Shown here piece after piece: positions 10,900 to 22,628 of a stretch of 64,000 bases of DNA. How positions within the stretch are numbered: the first letter of the stretch is position 1; each line of letters begins with the position of its first letter. The notes below the pieces were generated by a model. That model saw only the letters and a list, made by a program, of their open reading frames with translations, was not told the origin of the DNA and searched no databases. This DNA comes from Aporrectodea caliginosa. Its lineage: Eukaryota; Annelida; Clitellata; Crassiclitellata; Lumbricidae. The position numbers were made by a program, and so were the translations under genes. The stretch is taken from positions 434,001-498,000 of the forward strand of contig JACEVL010000052.1 in assembly GCA_020284085.1 (NCBI GenBank), in the 5' to 3' direction.

Positions 10900-11663
10900 T
10901 CGAACAAACTTTATTTGCTAAGACATTTCAACCTTAACCAAACTTGTCATACATGTATGAAACTATTGTGGTCATAACTTTGTGATTGCAGTTAAGGCAC
11001 ACTAAAACAGCCGGAGATTTTACGAACATGAAAACTTCGATTGAGTGAAAACACGTAAGCCTAATCGCTACAGTAGATCACGTGACGTAAACAATCAGCG
11101 CAATAATAAAAACAACAGTTAAAATGCTTAATTAGACATCAGCAAAGGCCGTTGGTTAATAGGCTTAATAAGCTTAACTAGGTGGAACTTAAAATGTTAA
11201 AAAACGCTAATCAAAACCAGGATCTTTGAATAATTATGTCCTGTCCTACAGAAATACTCAGTTGCACACCTTTAAAGCTCTTACTTTAAATACAAATCTG
11301 ATATGCAAGAATTCGCTCATGTGTATACTGTCATCATAGATTGAGTAGCTCCACGCTCCCATTTTTCTAATTTGTTTAACCAACTGTTTTTGGTGAACAT
11401 AATAACGTCAAATATTTCAGGTAATTTCTGGTTGAGACTTATGTTTATCTGTAGAATCGAAGATCGCAAAAATGTTTTTTTATTTTCTCTCCATTTAGGG
11501 TTCATTCTGGTATTTTTGATGCAGTGCATTAAAATGTTTCCTGGCATAGCCTACCTGAAATAATCGCGTGAGAATGTCCGCTATAACTTGAATTCGTATG
11601 GTTGATTTCAAGTATGGTTTTCAACATAATACATTTTGTCGACTGTGAACTTTGGAAAATAGT
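10900..11663 (-). other. 3' flank / 3' UTR of ZNF unit 2
   Basis: Homologous to the other ZNF 3' flanks and closest to 56360-57167. Candidate minus-strand AATAAA at 10910-10915. Decayed finger text lies near the array end. Confidence 0.6.
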
Positions 11664-12920
11664 TTACAAACTAGAATCAGAAAAGGAGTGGGTTTTTTCA
11701 TGATGTCTCAGATCCGATGCCCCAGGGAAGGTTTTCTGACATATCTGGCAAAGGTATGGTTTTTCTCCAGTATGTGTTCTCGTGTGCCTCTTTAGATAAG
11801 TTTTCCATTTAGTTTTAAACTCACATACTTGGCAGTGGTGTGGTTTCTCTCCAGTATGAATTCTTGCATGAAGTTTTAGACTAGAAGATCGGAAAAAACG
11901 TTTCTCGCATGCTTTGCATTGGTACGGTTTTTCTCCAGTATGGGTTCCAGCATGAACCCGCAGGTCAGAAGAATTGTAATAGCATTTTTTACATATCTGA
12001 CATCGATATGGTCTCTCTCCAGTATGGATTCTAACGTGACTTTGTAGCGATGAAAATGTGGCCGATGTTTTTTTACAAAGAATACACAGATATCGTTTCT
12101 CTGCAGGGTGGGTTTTTTCATGATTTTTCAGACCTGAATATGATGAGAATGTTTTCTGACATTCCCGGCAAAGGTATGGTTTCTCTCCAGTATGTATTCT
12201 CATATGACTCTTTAGATATCCTTCATACTTGGTTTTCAACGAACATAACTGACATTTGTAGGGTTTCTCTCCGGTATGAATTCTTGCATGGCGTGTTAGA
12301 TTTGAACATTTGTAAAAGCGCTTTTTACATACTTGACATTGGTAAGGCATCTCTCCAGTGTGAATTCTTGCATGATTGCTTAGATATACAGGCTGAGAAA
12401 AGCTTTTCTGACATATTTGGCATTGGTAAGATTTCTCTCCGGTATGAATTCTTAAATGACTTTTTAGATTTGAAGATTGGGAAAAACGCTTTTGACATAC
12501 CTGGCATTGATAAGGCCTCTCTCCCGTATGGATTCTAATATGGTTCTGTAAAGAGCAAGAACGAGAAAATAATTGTTTACATACTTCGCACTGAAACGGT
12601 TTCTCTCCAGTATGGGTTCTAGTGTGTATTTTCAGACTCGAAGAGTATGCGAATGTTTTCTCACATACCAGACAAAAGTATGCATTTTCTCCAGTGTGGA
12701 TTCTCATGTGCCTCTGTAGGTCACATGCGCGCCTAAATATCTTTTCGCAAAGCTCACATTCGCGTGTCTTTGCCTTTGGATCACTTTTCTTGGTTTCCTT
12801 CGTATGAGTATCCAGCGCAAATGATTTCTGACATAGGTGGGAACTTTCTATCTTTTCCAGTGTTGCATTTTCGATGGAATATGCTGATGAATGCTTGGAA
12901 GAAATGCTTTTCGACATCAT
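11664..12920 (-). CDS. C2H2 zinc-finger protein, unit 2 (13 fingers)
   Basis: A single open frame of 418 codons starts at ATGATG, with an in-frame TAA a few codons upstream in the homologous leader context. Residues 1 to about 50 are the family leader (M-M-S-K-S-I-S-S-K-H-S...), charged and without a KRAB, SCAN, BTB or ZAD domain. Thirteen C2H2 fingers follow from HECELC-type text to the end, joined by TGEKPYxC linkers. The seventh and twelfth fingers are the atypical [17 protein letters not shown] and CQVCEFKTKWKTYLKRH types, and finger 8 is followed by the linker HPAEKRYLC. The protein ends S-F-S-D-S-S-L. It is probably a nuclear sequence-specific DNA-binding protein; no target can be inferred. 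All fingers keep both Cys and both His, so I regard this copy as potentially functional. Confidence 0.85.
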   Translation of the reverse strand: MMSKSISSKHSSAYSIENATLEKIESSHLCQKSFALDTHTKETKKSDPKAKTRECELCEKIFRRACDLQRHMRIHTGENAYFCLVCEKTFAYSSSLKIHTRTHTGEKPFQCEVCKQLFSRSCSLQNHIRIHTGERPYQCQVCQKRFSQSSNLKSHLRIHTGEKSYQCQICQKSFSQPVYLSNHARIHTGEMPYQCQVCKKRFYKCSNLTRHARIHTGEKPYKCQLCSLKTKYEGYLKSHMRIHTGEKPYLCRECQKTFSSYSGLKNHEKTHPAEKRYLCILCKKTSATFSSLQSHVRIHTGERPYRCQICKKCYYNSSDLRVHAGTHTGEKPYQCKACEKRFFRSSSLKLHARIHTGEKPHHCQVCEFKTKWKTYLKRHTRTHTGEKPYLCQICQKTFPGASDLRHHEKTHSFSDSSL

Positions 12921-13643
12921 TAACGGTTATGAATTGCCCGAGTTTGTCCTTCACCTATGATTTTTGCACAAAGCCATAGTTCAAAACTAAATAATTATAC
13001 TTCTTGTAAGTTTATGTGGACTGAAATTTTTGTTGAACTTTGCTAGTTGTTTGCCTTTTCAGTATTTAGCTTAGTAAGCAGTCAGTAGAAATCTAAAGCA
13101 GTACAGCATCGTATTCGCAAAATAAAAGACACATACATATGGAAGACAGAATCATTATTCCGCCAGCTTGGTCGCCTAAGACAAATATCAATTTGCAAAG
13201 ACTATTGCAATAAACACATTGAACATGAATTTACCATCCGTATTCCACTGTCTAAAATAGTCCATGGACACCATGTTTAATTCGTGGTATGCTACTTTAT
13301 GGTCATTACTTGAATTAAAGCTCGTTAAAATCGTGCAGCTTGATTCAGTGCTGCCGATTGTGATTAGTAGGCTACCATCTTTCTGAGTGGCTGAAGCAAA
13401 ATTAAACAAGAAGAAGATGCATGATGGAGAAATTATAGTCTCCAAAAGATATTGACGATATCCAAAAATTCCCAAGCCCACATAATAATATATTATTAAG
13501 CCCACATCCTTAAACCTCAAAACGCTAAGACTTCCATCTCGTACAAGTTGGAGTGACGAAAAGAATTTTTTGCCAAATAGAAGTGGGATTGATGACAATA
13601 ATCTTAGCTTAAACAGAAATGGGATTGATGAAAAGAATCTTGC
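12921..13643 (-). other. Upstream flank of ZNF unit 2
   Basis: Homologous to 21180-21650 and 44400-45050. It includes the minisatellite cores at 13560-13640. No coding region is recognised; the long minus-strand frame at 13188-13598 has no known motif and is not preserved in the paralogous flanks. Confidence 0.45.
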
Positions 13644-14771
13644 TTAACCCTCGGGCTACCAAGGGGGGTTATTACGACCCCCCTAGGTTTTTTGCTTCGA
13701 AAACTTGTTCCATGTGGAATATAATTTTGATAATTTAAGTAGCTGTAGCAGGATCATTTGCGCACATTTTGAGGTAAACATCTCACGCCATTCAAACGTT
13801 ACACCCGATATACCCGAGGTACCAGAGGGGTTGATACGACCCCCCTTAGTTTTTCGTCTATAGCGTACTCATTTTTCTTCCTGGAAGAGAAACAAATATA
13901 CCATTCTTTAGGGGGAATGCAGGGCTTCATTAGAGTACTTAGACGTTTGTCTTTTGTAAACAGGAAGTGATCAAAATAAATAAAAATACGCGTTATCTGA
14001 GTGAAAAACTGATATTTCTACGTGAACGAAAGTTCTTGTGACGCCTGTGATAAGTATATATGCATGTATGTATGTATGTATGTATGTATGTATGTATGTA
14101 TGTATGTATGTATATGTATGTATATATTATGTATGTATGTATATATGTATGCATGCAAGTATGTACGTATGTATGCAGGGATGGATCTATGTATGGATAG
14201 ATGTATGTATGTATGTATGTTTGTACGTATGTATGTATGTAGGCCTATGTATGTATGTATGTATGTATGTATGTATATATGCATGCATTTATGCATGTAT
14301 GTATGTATGTACGCATTTATGCAGGGATGTATGTACTCATGTATGTATCCATGTATGAATTTGTATGTATGTGTGTACATGCATGAATGCATGTACATAT
14401 AATTTATATGTATGGATGTATATTTGTATGTATATAAACATGTGTAGGGATGTATGTGTGTATCTTGGATACATAGATTAGTTTCAAAACACACATAATC
14501 TTATATTTTGTTTATCTAACAAGTGCTGGATGTACTCAATAATATAAGATATCGCTAATTATCGGTGCCTTTGTTAAAAATTATGTAATTTCGATGTGCA
14601 TTCACATAATGTACAACTAAATATACCATTTTGTGCAGAAATGAATGCTGAATCCAATGCTGTATTACAAGTTATGATATGTGAAACCAAACACGAAATC
14701 CAGGGGGTCGTCTCAACCCCCCCCCTTTGGTAGCCGATGTCGCAAAAAAACCTTGGTAGCCTGAGGGTTAA
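13644..14771. mobile_element. TTAA-flanked piggyBac-like non-autonomous element
   Basis: The element is bounded by TTAA on both sides and by inverted ends: TTAACCCTCGGGCTACC at the left and GGTAGCCTGAGGGTTAA at the right. TTAA target duplication with CCC-starting ends is typical of the piggyBac superfamily. Paralogous flanks at 21650 and 45050 show the uninterrupted site '(g)cTTAAatagaagctgg', so the insertion is directly visible. No transposase is present. A second, 200-bp member at 23995-24194 shares ends and the subterminal 'cgggtataacgtttgaa' text in opposite orientation. Confidence 0.85.
14055..14460. repeat. (ATGT)n microsatellite, about 400 bp
   Basis: Nearly continuous TATG/TGTA tetranucleotide, interrupted by point changes, inside the TTAA element. 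It produces spurious open frames in several frames on both strands, which I ignore. Confidence 0.95.
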
Positions 14772-16090
14772 ATAGAAGCTGGATTCATTACAGTTATCAT
14801 GAAGATCATTCAAATATTCCTGAATTTGAATTTTGAATTTGTAAATTGCACAGAACAGGTTTTAGGTTAGGCTACAATCATTAAACAACAAGTAGGCTAC
14901 AGTGCAACTGGAACCAAGACAAGCTAATAGCTCATACTAAGCTTGACCCTTCTTTCTTGGTTATTATTCCTGTATTTGATATTAATTAGGACTTAAATTG
15001 GACATAAATAATAGCAAAAGTGGTAACAATAATACCAATAGCAGCAGCAGTACTGCACCACAATAATGCCAATATCAATAACGACTAATAATAAACTTAA
15101 TAAAAGTTAGAAGATTGTTAAAGTAATGCTAACATATTAAATGCAAAGTATGGCATAGTTAAAGACATGTGAGCAGATACAAGTATATTGACCAAAAAGG
15201 TACACATCTACATTGGAATATTTTATACACAATACCTCTTTTATTTTTAATAAAATACGCTAAAATACTTTTCTACCCGCACTATCAATCAAATACGTTC
15301 AAATGCACGGCAAGCTTATAGAATCGGGGGCTGAAGGATATAGTGCGTAATTTTACTGGCGTCGTGAATGTCGGTTAGGGTCAGGTTATGCGTCGTGAGG
15401 TCTGTTACGGTCAGGGTTAGGGTTAGTGTCGTCATTAGAAAACCTGGTACCGTCCGGAATTCGAACAGCATACCCAAAGATAGGCCTACTGTATAATCCT
15501 TCATCATCTGATACTATAAGTTTGCCAAATGCAGTTTTACCGATTACCGAAATTTTTAATATGAGGAAGATATTTATGAAGATTACCCTTAAGTAAGCAT
15601 AGATATTGACGAACTAAACGAACGGCAGATACGCAAATGCCACAATGTTAAATGAAGTTCGCTAGTTGTGAGACTTTAAACTGATAATTGTTATAAGGGG
15701 ACATTCAAAAGAAAGGGAAAAGCAATTGAAAATGCTGAAAACGGATTGATAATCGATTATTAACATGAATTGATTTTAAAAAGTAGATTTGTAACCTTAC
15801 CTCTTGGACTAGGTCGCTGATGATAGTGACATCATCATTTGTTGTGCACATTACGTTACAAGGAGTTTATATCGTATTATAAGAGGTGTCAAATTCAAAT
15901 TCAATGAATGATTGAGTGACTTATTGGCTTGATTGCCTTACAATTGCAATTTTACAAACCATTATCATCGTCTGATAACATTGAGCGTCAAAATTGGGCA
16001 GGCCTGTTTATTTTAAAATTGGCTGGTGAATGTAATCTAACAGAACATTTGTTTAGCGCGTCGTAAGTGCCTCTCAGAGGCGCTGTGCAC
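14772..16090 (-). other. Distal upstream flank of ZNF unit 2
   Basis: Paralogous to 21655-23100 and 45050-46860. It contains 'ggtcaggttatgcgtcgtgag' TTAGGG-like text at 15358-15425. No gene is seen. Confidence 0.45.
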
Positions 16091-16094
16091 TAGT

Positions 16095-16400
16095 TTTAAT
16101 CATAATCGCAATCGTACACTCAGAATTTTTGTAATAGTGATCAAAAGTTGCCAGCATGTTTGCTGATTGTTGCCTTGAAGTCCTTGTAAGACACCCGTTC
16201 TTCTGTTCTTCTATCCTTCTGCCCGTCATCTCTTTGGGTCGTTCTTCCGTCTGTCCCTTTGTCTTTCCGTCCTTATCTCATTTCGTCCTTCCGTCCGCAG
16301 ACGCCTGTCCGCTGTCAAACTGTCCGTCCTTAAGACCATTTTATTGTTCGCACTGTTTTAACTGTATTATCGGGCGTATAAGAATGTAGGCCTACAACCT
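16095..16400 (-). repeat. L2-like 3' tail plus CT-rich (CCGT-like) tract
   Basis: 'taatcataatcgcaatcg' at about 16098 is the L2 tail in minus orientation but lacks most of the adjacent 3' UTR. A pyrimidine-rich imperfect repeat of 'cgtccttc' words follows at 16190-16330. The same succession occurs at 23155-23560 and 46890-47370. Confidence 0.5.
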
Positions 16401-16429
16401 TTGCTATAGGCGGAATTATCATTCATTCA

Positions 16430-16640
16430 TTCATAGAATTTGTATAGCGCCTTTTCAAGGGACCTACTCAGAGGCACTCGAACGAATTTAATTCATTAGG
16501 CTATTTGATTTGAGTTGTTTGATGTTTCAATAGAGCATCAATCAATCAATCAAAATGAAGCAACATTAATCTTAAACCCATTAGAATAAGTTCAAACAGG
16601 TGTCGATTCAGAGTGGCCTATTCCAGTTACATATATTTCG
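16430..16640 (+). repeat. Retroposon 3' end and ATCA repeats
   Basis: 'gaatttgtatagcgccttttcaag' plus 'cagaggcactc' is the common retroposon 3' end; short (ATCA)n follows at 16535-16553. The same pair is at 47465-47575. Confidence 0.4.
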
Positions 16641-17412
16641 ACATTTCACTATGTGGTCGGCAATTTACACCGGTACTATCTTATGCCTCGGCTGTACATG
16701 GATGCTACTATGACAAAATTTAGATCGAACAAACTTTATTTGCTAAAACATTCAAACTTTAACAAAAGCACTGATTATATGCAATTATGTGCATCGTTGC
16801 AATTACTTTGTTATTGCATTTACGGAACAGTAACAGCGTGAGAGTATGTCTATGTAAAACTTGAATTGAGTGAAAACACGAAGTTACCGTAGATCGTGTG
16901 AAGAAAGCCAGCAGTGCAATAACAAAAACAGTCCGATTATAGGCCTACCTAACTTGCGCTGAAAGTGCCACAAAAAACGCAAAACAAAAAAACTAAAACA
17001 GGATCCTTGAATATGTCCAGTTCTGCAGGAATAATCAGTTGTACTTTACTAGAGCTCTTAGGCCGTTACTATGAATCTAAAACTGAAATGCATCGCATCG
17101 GTAGTGAGTATCGTCATAGACAGTTTTCTTCTTTGTCCACCAACTGTTGTTGGTTAAAGTTAAAAACGTAAAATATTTCAAGCAATTTATGGTTGAGACT
17201 TTTGTTTTTTCGTAGACTCGAATATCGCGAAAATGTGTTTTACAAACATGACACAAAATGATTTCTGCCAATAAACGAATTGAATAAATGTTAACTGAAA
17301 TAATAGCGTTAGGATGATCTCTGATATAACATGAAACTGTTTGGCTTTTCTCAAGAATGGATTCCAGCATAATTGTGCAGACTGTAAAACTTGGAGAATG
17401 ATTTTACACACT
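16641..17412 (-). other. 3' flank of ZNF unit 3 with a relic finger
   Basis: Candidate minus-strand AATAAA at 16735-16740. Immediately beyond the stop of the array, minus-strand DNA at about 17335-17410 reads C-V-K-S-F-S-K-F-Y-S-L-H-N-Y-A-G-I-H-S-stop, then E-K-P-N-S-F. This is a recognisable finger plus linker in a shifted frame, so the ancestral array extended further. Confidence 0.65.
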
Positions 17413-19816
17413 TCAACCAGACACGGGGTGGGTTTTTTCATGACTTCTCAGACCTGAAGCGCGCGAGAACGTTTTCTCACATGTCTGGCAAAGGTATGGC
17501 TTTTGTCCATTGTGTGTTCTCGTGTGACTCTTTAGATGACTTTTAGTATTAGTTTTAAACTCGCATAATTGGCAGTGGTATGGTTTCTCTCCAGTATGAA
17601 TTCTTGCATGACGTTTGAGATGAGAAGCATGGATAAACCGTTTCTGACATTTCTGACACTGGTACAGTTTTTCTCCAGTATGGGTTCGAAAATGATTTGG
17701 CAGGACAGAAGATTGGGAAAAACTCTTCATACATATCTGACATTGGTATGGTCTCTCTCCAGTATGGATCCTAACGTGATCTTTTAGAATTGAAGATGTA
17801 GAAAATGTTTTTTTACAATGAATACACAGAAATGGTTTCTCTTTGGAGTGGGTTTTTCCATGACTGCTAAGACCTGAATTGCATAAGAATGTTTTCTGAC
17901 ATACCCGGCAAAGGTATGGCTTATCTCCGGAATGCTTTCTCATATGAATCTTCAGATAACTGTCATGCTTTGTTTTAAACTCACATAACTGGCATTTGAA
18001 CGGTTTCTCTCCGGTATGAATTCTTGCATGACGTGTTAGATTCTTTGATTGGGAAAAACGCTTTTGACATACTTGGCATTGGTAAGGCATCTCTCCAGTG
18101 TGGATTCTTGTATGACGCGTTAGATTGGAAAGCTGACAAAAGCGTTTATGACATATTTGGCATTGGTTAGATTTCTCTCCAGTATGAATTCTTGCATGCC
18201 TGTTGAGATGGGAAGATTCGATGAACCGTTTTTGGCATGCCTGGCACTGGTATGGTTTTTCTCCAGTATGGGTTCGAACATGGTCTCGGAGATGAGAAGA
18301 TCGGGAATAGCTTTGTTTACATACCTGACATTGGTATGGTCTCTCTCCAGTATGGATTCTAACATGACTGTGTAAACAGGACGATGTGGAAAATATATGT
18401 TGACAAACAATGCACAGAAATGGTTTCTCTTGAGAATGGGTTTTTTCATGACTTTTTAGATGTGAATTGTTTGAGAATGTTTTCTGACATATCCGGCAAA
18501 GGTGTGATTTTTCTCCAGTATGTGTTCTCATATGACGCTTTAGGTGATCTTTATACTTAGTTTTAACGTCACATAACAGGCACTTGTAAGGTTCCACCAC
18601 GGTATGAGTTCTGGCATGACGTACTAGATTTGGTGATAGGGAAAAATGCTTTTGACATTCTTGGCATTGGTAAGGCATCTCTCCAGTGTGGATTCTTTTA
18701 TGACGCGTTAGACTGGAATGCTGAGAAAAGCGTTTCTGACATATTTGGCATTGGTAACATTTCTCTCCAGTAGATTCTTGCATGACTTTTGAGATGAGAA
18801 GATCGGATAAATCGTTTTTGGCATATCTGGTGGTATGGTTTTTCTCCAGTATGGGTTCGAACATGGTCTCGTAGGTCAGAAGATCGGGAATAACTTTGTT
18901 TACATTCTTGACATTGGTGTGGTCTCTCTCCAGTATGGATTCTAACATGCAGGTGTAAACTCGAAGAACTGGAAAATATTTTTTTACAAACAATACACAG
19001 AAATAGTTTCTCTTGAGAATGGGTTTTTTCATGACTTTTTAGATATGAATGGTTTGAGAATGTTTTCTGACATACCCGGCAAAGGTATGGTTTCTCTCCA
19101 GTATGAGTTCGCATATGACGCTTTAGGTTATCTTTATGCTTAGTTTTAAGGTCACATAACTGGCACTTGTAAGGTTCTACCACGGTATGAGTTCTGGCAT
19201 GACGTACTAGATTTGGTGATTGGGAAAAACGCTTTTGACATACTGGGCATTGGTAAGGCATCTCTCCAGTGTGGATTTTTGTATGGAAGGTTAGACTGTC
19301 ACACCGAGAAAAGCGTTTTTCACATATTAGGCATTGGTAAGATTTCTCTCCGGTATGAATTCTTGCATGAACTGTTAAAGTTGAAGCTAAGGAGAAACCT
19401 TTTAGACATATTTGGCATTGATAAGGCCTCTCTCCAGTATGGATTCTAATATGGTTCTGTAGAAAGTAAGAGCGCGAAAATATTTTTTTACATACTTTGC
19501 ACTGAAACGGTTTCTCGCCAGTATGTGTGCTACTGTGTGTTTTCATACTCGAAGAGTATGCGAATGTTTTCTCATGTACCAGAGTATGGATTCTCATGTG
19601 CTTCTGTAGGTTATTGTTTTTCGTAAATATTTTTTGGCAAAACTCACATTCGTGTGTCATTACTTTGGAATCGCTTTTCTTGTCTTCCTTAATATGACTG
19701 TCCAGCAGAAATGATTTCTGACATAGCTGAGAATTTCCTATAATATTATCTTCTTGTGTTGCATTTCCGATGGAATATCCTAATGAATGATTGGAAGAAA
19801 TGCTTTTCGACATCAT
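17413..19816 (-). pseudogene. C2H2 zinc-finger array, unit 3 (about 26 fingers, frameshifted)
   Basis: The largest array. It starts with the normal leader (ATGATG at 19816) and runs in one frame to about 18771. There a 2-bp loss ('ccagtagattcttg' where relatives read 'ccagtatgaattcttg') shifts the frame. The remaining 16 fingers continue in another frame to V-S-G-stop at 17413. Two more lesions lie in the first part. Around 19580 a short deletion removes the CxxC of the second finger, and near 18830 a 3-bp loss turns Y-Q-C-Q-x-C into Y-H-Q-I-C. The middle contains a duplication of seven fingers: the VEPYKC-linker block occurs at 19174 and again at 18591, 583 bp apart (588 minus the 5 lost bases). 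If expressed, translation would stop soon after the frameshift, leaving a protein with about eight good fingers. Confidence 0.85.
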
Positions 19817-22475
19817 TAATGATTATGAATTGTCTGAGTATGTGCTTCAGATATGATTTTTGCACAAAGCCAGGATTGAAAACTATGTACTTCTTGTAAG
19901 TTTCTGTGGATTGAAATTATTGTTCAAAATTGCCAGTTGTTCGCCTTTTCAATATATAGCTCAGTACGCAGCCGGTAGAAATCTAAAACAGAACAGCATC
20001 ATAGTCGTAATTTAAACGACATATTTTGGAGACAGAATTAGAATTCCGCCAGGTTGATCGCCTAAGACACAATATGAATTTGCAAAGACAACTGCAACAA
20101 ACACATGGAACATGAATTTACAGTACGTATTACCAGTATGAGAAGTGTAGAAAAGAGACTGTGGGGTCAGACTCTGATTCATGTGGAATTGAGGTGTGCA
20201 ATGTAGACTTGACAATAGGTACTAAGAAAGACTAGGGGGTTGAAACCCTCCCCCAATCCCCAGCAATTCTCAGCCTGCGTATTCCAATTTCTAAAATAGT
20301 TCCTGAACACTATGTTTAATTCGTTGTCATGCTTTACATGAATTAAAACGCGTTAGAATCGTGCAGCTTGATTCATTGCTGCCTTTTATGTTTAGCAGGC
20401 TACCATATTTATGCATGGAAGAAGCGGAATTAAACCACAAGAGGGAGCGTGATCGAGAGTTTTTGGCCGTCGATTAAACTAGCCCTGAGGCAGCCATGGG
20501 TATGAATATTTAGCGCTTTCATTTTCTTAATCTTAGCGTACGAAGGCGGGTGGCCAATTCTCTCCTCTTCTCGCCGAAGGTGAACGGTCAGTGTACTCAT
20601 TATTGCTAAGTTAGCTAGGGTGGATGAAGAAATTAAAATTCCCAAAAGCTATCGACAATATCAAAAAATTCTCAAGACCAATAGTAGATTTACTTTTCTC
20701 TTGCGTTAATTTACTCACATTGTTAACCTTAATAAAATACAGCCCGTAAAAACAAAGTTTTTTACTGATATCCATCTAGTATCCTATAATGCGTCTTACG
20801 AAGCAGTTACCTCTACAAATATATAGTCCGCGGCATTTTACGTCATAGCGTGCGTTTAATCAGGCAGCGCGCCCGTTTTTGTTTCGGCCAATGACAACGC
20901 TGCGTATCCGAAAAGGGGATTCCCCGATTCGAAAATTTGAGTCCCCGATTCTATAAGCTTGCCTTTTTGGGGGAGCTGAAATTTTTGTAGAATGAAGTGT
21001 CTGCGAGGGCGAGTCTATCTGGAAAGTTTCATGACGATTGAATGATTGTAAGTGATCGAATCAGTCGTCGCAAGATTTGACTTTTTAGCCTGTGGCTCAA
21101 GCAAGCAAGCAAGCAAGATTTCCGTAAGTTAAACTAGATGGATAAAAAGAATCGTAGTCTTGATATAAGACATATCTGGGAGTCAGAATCAGAATTCCGC
21201 AAGGTTGATCATCTAAGACAAAATTTAGAATGACAACTGCAACAAACACATTGAACACGAATTTACAGTCCGTGCTCCACTGTCTAAAATAGTCCTCGAA
21301 AACAATGTTTAATTCTTTGGTAGGCTACTTACTGGTTAAAACGCGTTAAAATCGTGCAGCTTGATTTAATGCTGCCCATTGTTTAGCAGGCTACCATCTT
21401 TCTGAGTAGCTGAAGCAAAATTACACCACAAGAGGATGCATGATGGAGAAATTATTGTTTCCAAAAGATATTGACGATATCCCAAAATTCGCAAGCCCAC
21501 ATATTAAGTCCACATCCTTAAACCTCAAAACGCTAAGACTTTCCATCTCGCACGAGTTGGATTGACGAAAAGAATTCTTTGCTCAATAGAAGTGGGATTG
21601 ATGACAATAATTTAAGCTTAATCAGAAGTGAGATCGATGAAAATAATCTGGCTTAAATAGAAGCTGGATTCATTACAGTGATCATGAAAATCATTAAAAT
21701 AATTTTGAATTTGAATTTTGAATGTGCTCATTGCCCAGAACAGGTTTTAGGTTACAATAATTAAACAACAAGTACAGTGCAACTGGAGCCAAGAAAAGCC
21801 AATAGCTTATACTAAGCTTGACCCCTCTTTCTTGATCATTATTCGTAAATGTAGGCCCTATTTCATACTTAATTCGGGCTTAAATAGGACATTAATAATA
21901 GCATAAGTAGTAACAACAATAACAATAACAGCGGTACAGCACCATGATAATGCCAATATCAATAATGACTAATAATAAACTTAATAAAAGTTAGAAGATT
22001 GTTAAAGTAAGGCTAACATATTAAATGCAAAGTAGGCCTAAATGACATAGTTAAAGGCAGATACAAGTAGGCCTATATTGATCAAAAAGGTACACATATA
22101 AATTGGAATATTTTAAACACAATGATATACCTCTTTTATTTTTAATAAAATACGCTAAAATACAATTCTACCAGCACTATCAATAAAATACGTAAAAGTG
22201 CACGGATAGCTTATAGAATCGGGGATAATAGATTCGGGGCTGAAGGATATAGTGCGTAAGTTTACTGGCGTCGTGAGTGTCGGTTAGGGTCAGGTTATGC
22301 GTCGTGAGTGTCTGTTATGGTCAAGGTGTCGTCATTAGAAAACCTGTTACCGGCCGGAATTCGCGCAGCATACCCAAAGGTGCTGTATAATCCTTCATCC
22401 CCTGATACCAGAAGTTTGCCAAATGCAGTTTTACCGATTGCCGAAAATTTTAACATGGGGAAGATATTTATGAAG
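19817..22475 (-). other. Upstream flank of ZNF unit 3, partly duplicated
   Basis: Homologous to other upstream flanks. Text near 20040-20110 and 21185-21260 ('cagaattccgc(c/a)aggttgatc') is repeated, so about 1.1 kb of unit-like DNA occurs twice. Minisatellite cores lie at 21585-21680 and TTAGGG-like text at 22264-22300. Open frames such as that at 20430-20645 show no known motif. Confidence 0.4.
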
Positions 22476-22628
22476 GGTAATCTCGTAGTTTAGGTTGGTA
22501 AATTATTTGAATGTCTTCAATGCCGTACTTGACATTCGTAAGTGAGTATTCTACCTAAGTCCATGATAACTATCATCAATCCAGCTTTCATTTCATAATA
22601 ATTTACCAACCTAAACTACGGGTTTACC
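22476..22628. mobile_element. 153-bp MITE with 9-bp target duplication
   Basis: The ends are inverted over about 32 bases with cores 'gtagtttaggttggtaaatt' and its complement. The flanking direct repeat is TTTATGAAG (22467-22475 and 22629-22637). The empty site, 'gatatttatgaagattaccc', is present in the paralogous flank near 15575, and a close relative near 46395. A 9-bp duplication suggests a Mutator-type element; the length is too short for any protein. Confidence 0.85.

Noticed and set aside
13188..13598. 136-codon minus frame in a ZNF upstream flank, and the similar one at 44783-45127
   Set aside because: The paralogous stretches share DNA but break the frame at different places, so the frame is not under selection.
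14018..14494. Opposing 100-158 codon frames rich in Tyr, Met, Cys, His and Thr
   Set aside because: Produced by the (ATGT)n microsatellite, which lacks stops in several frames.
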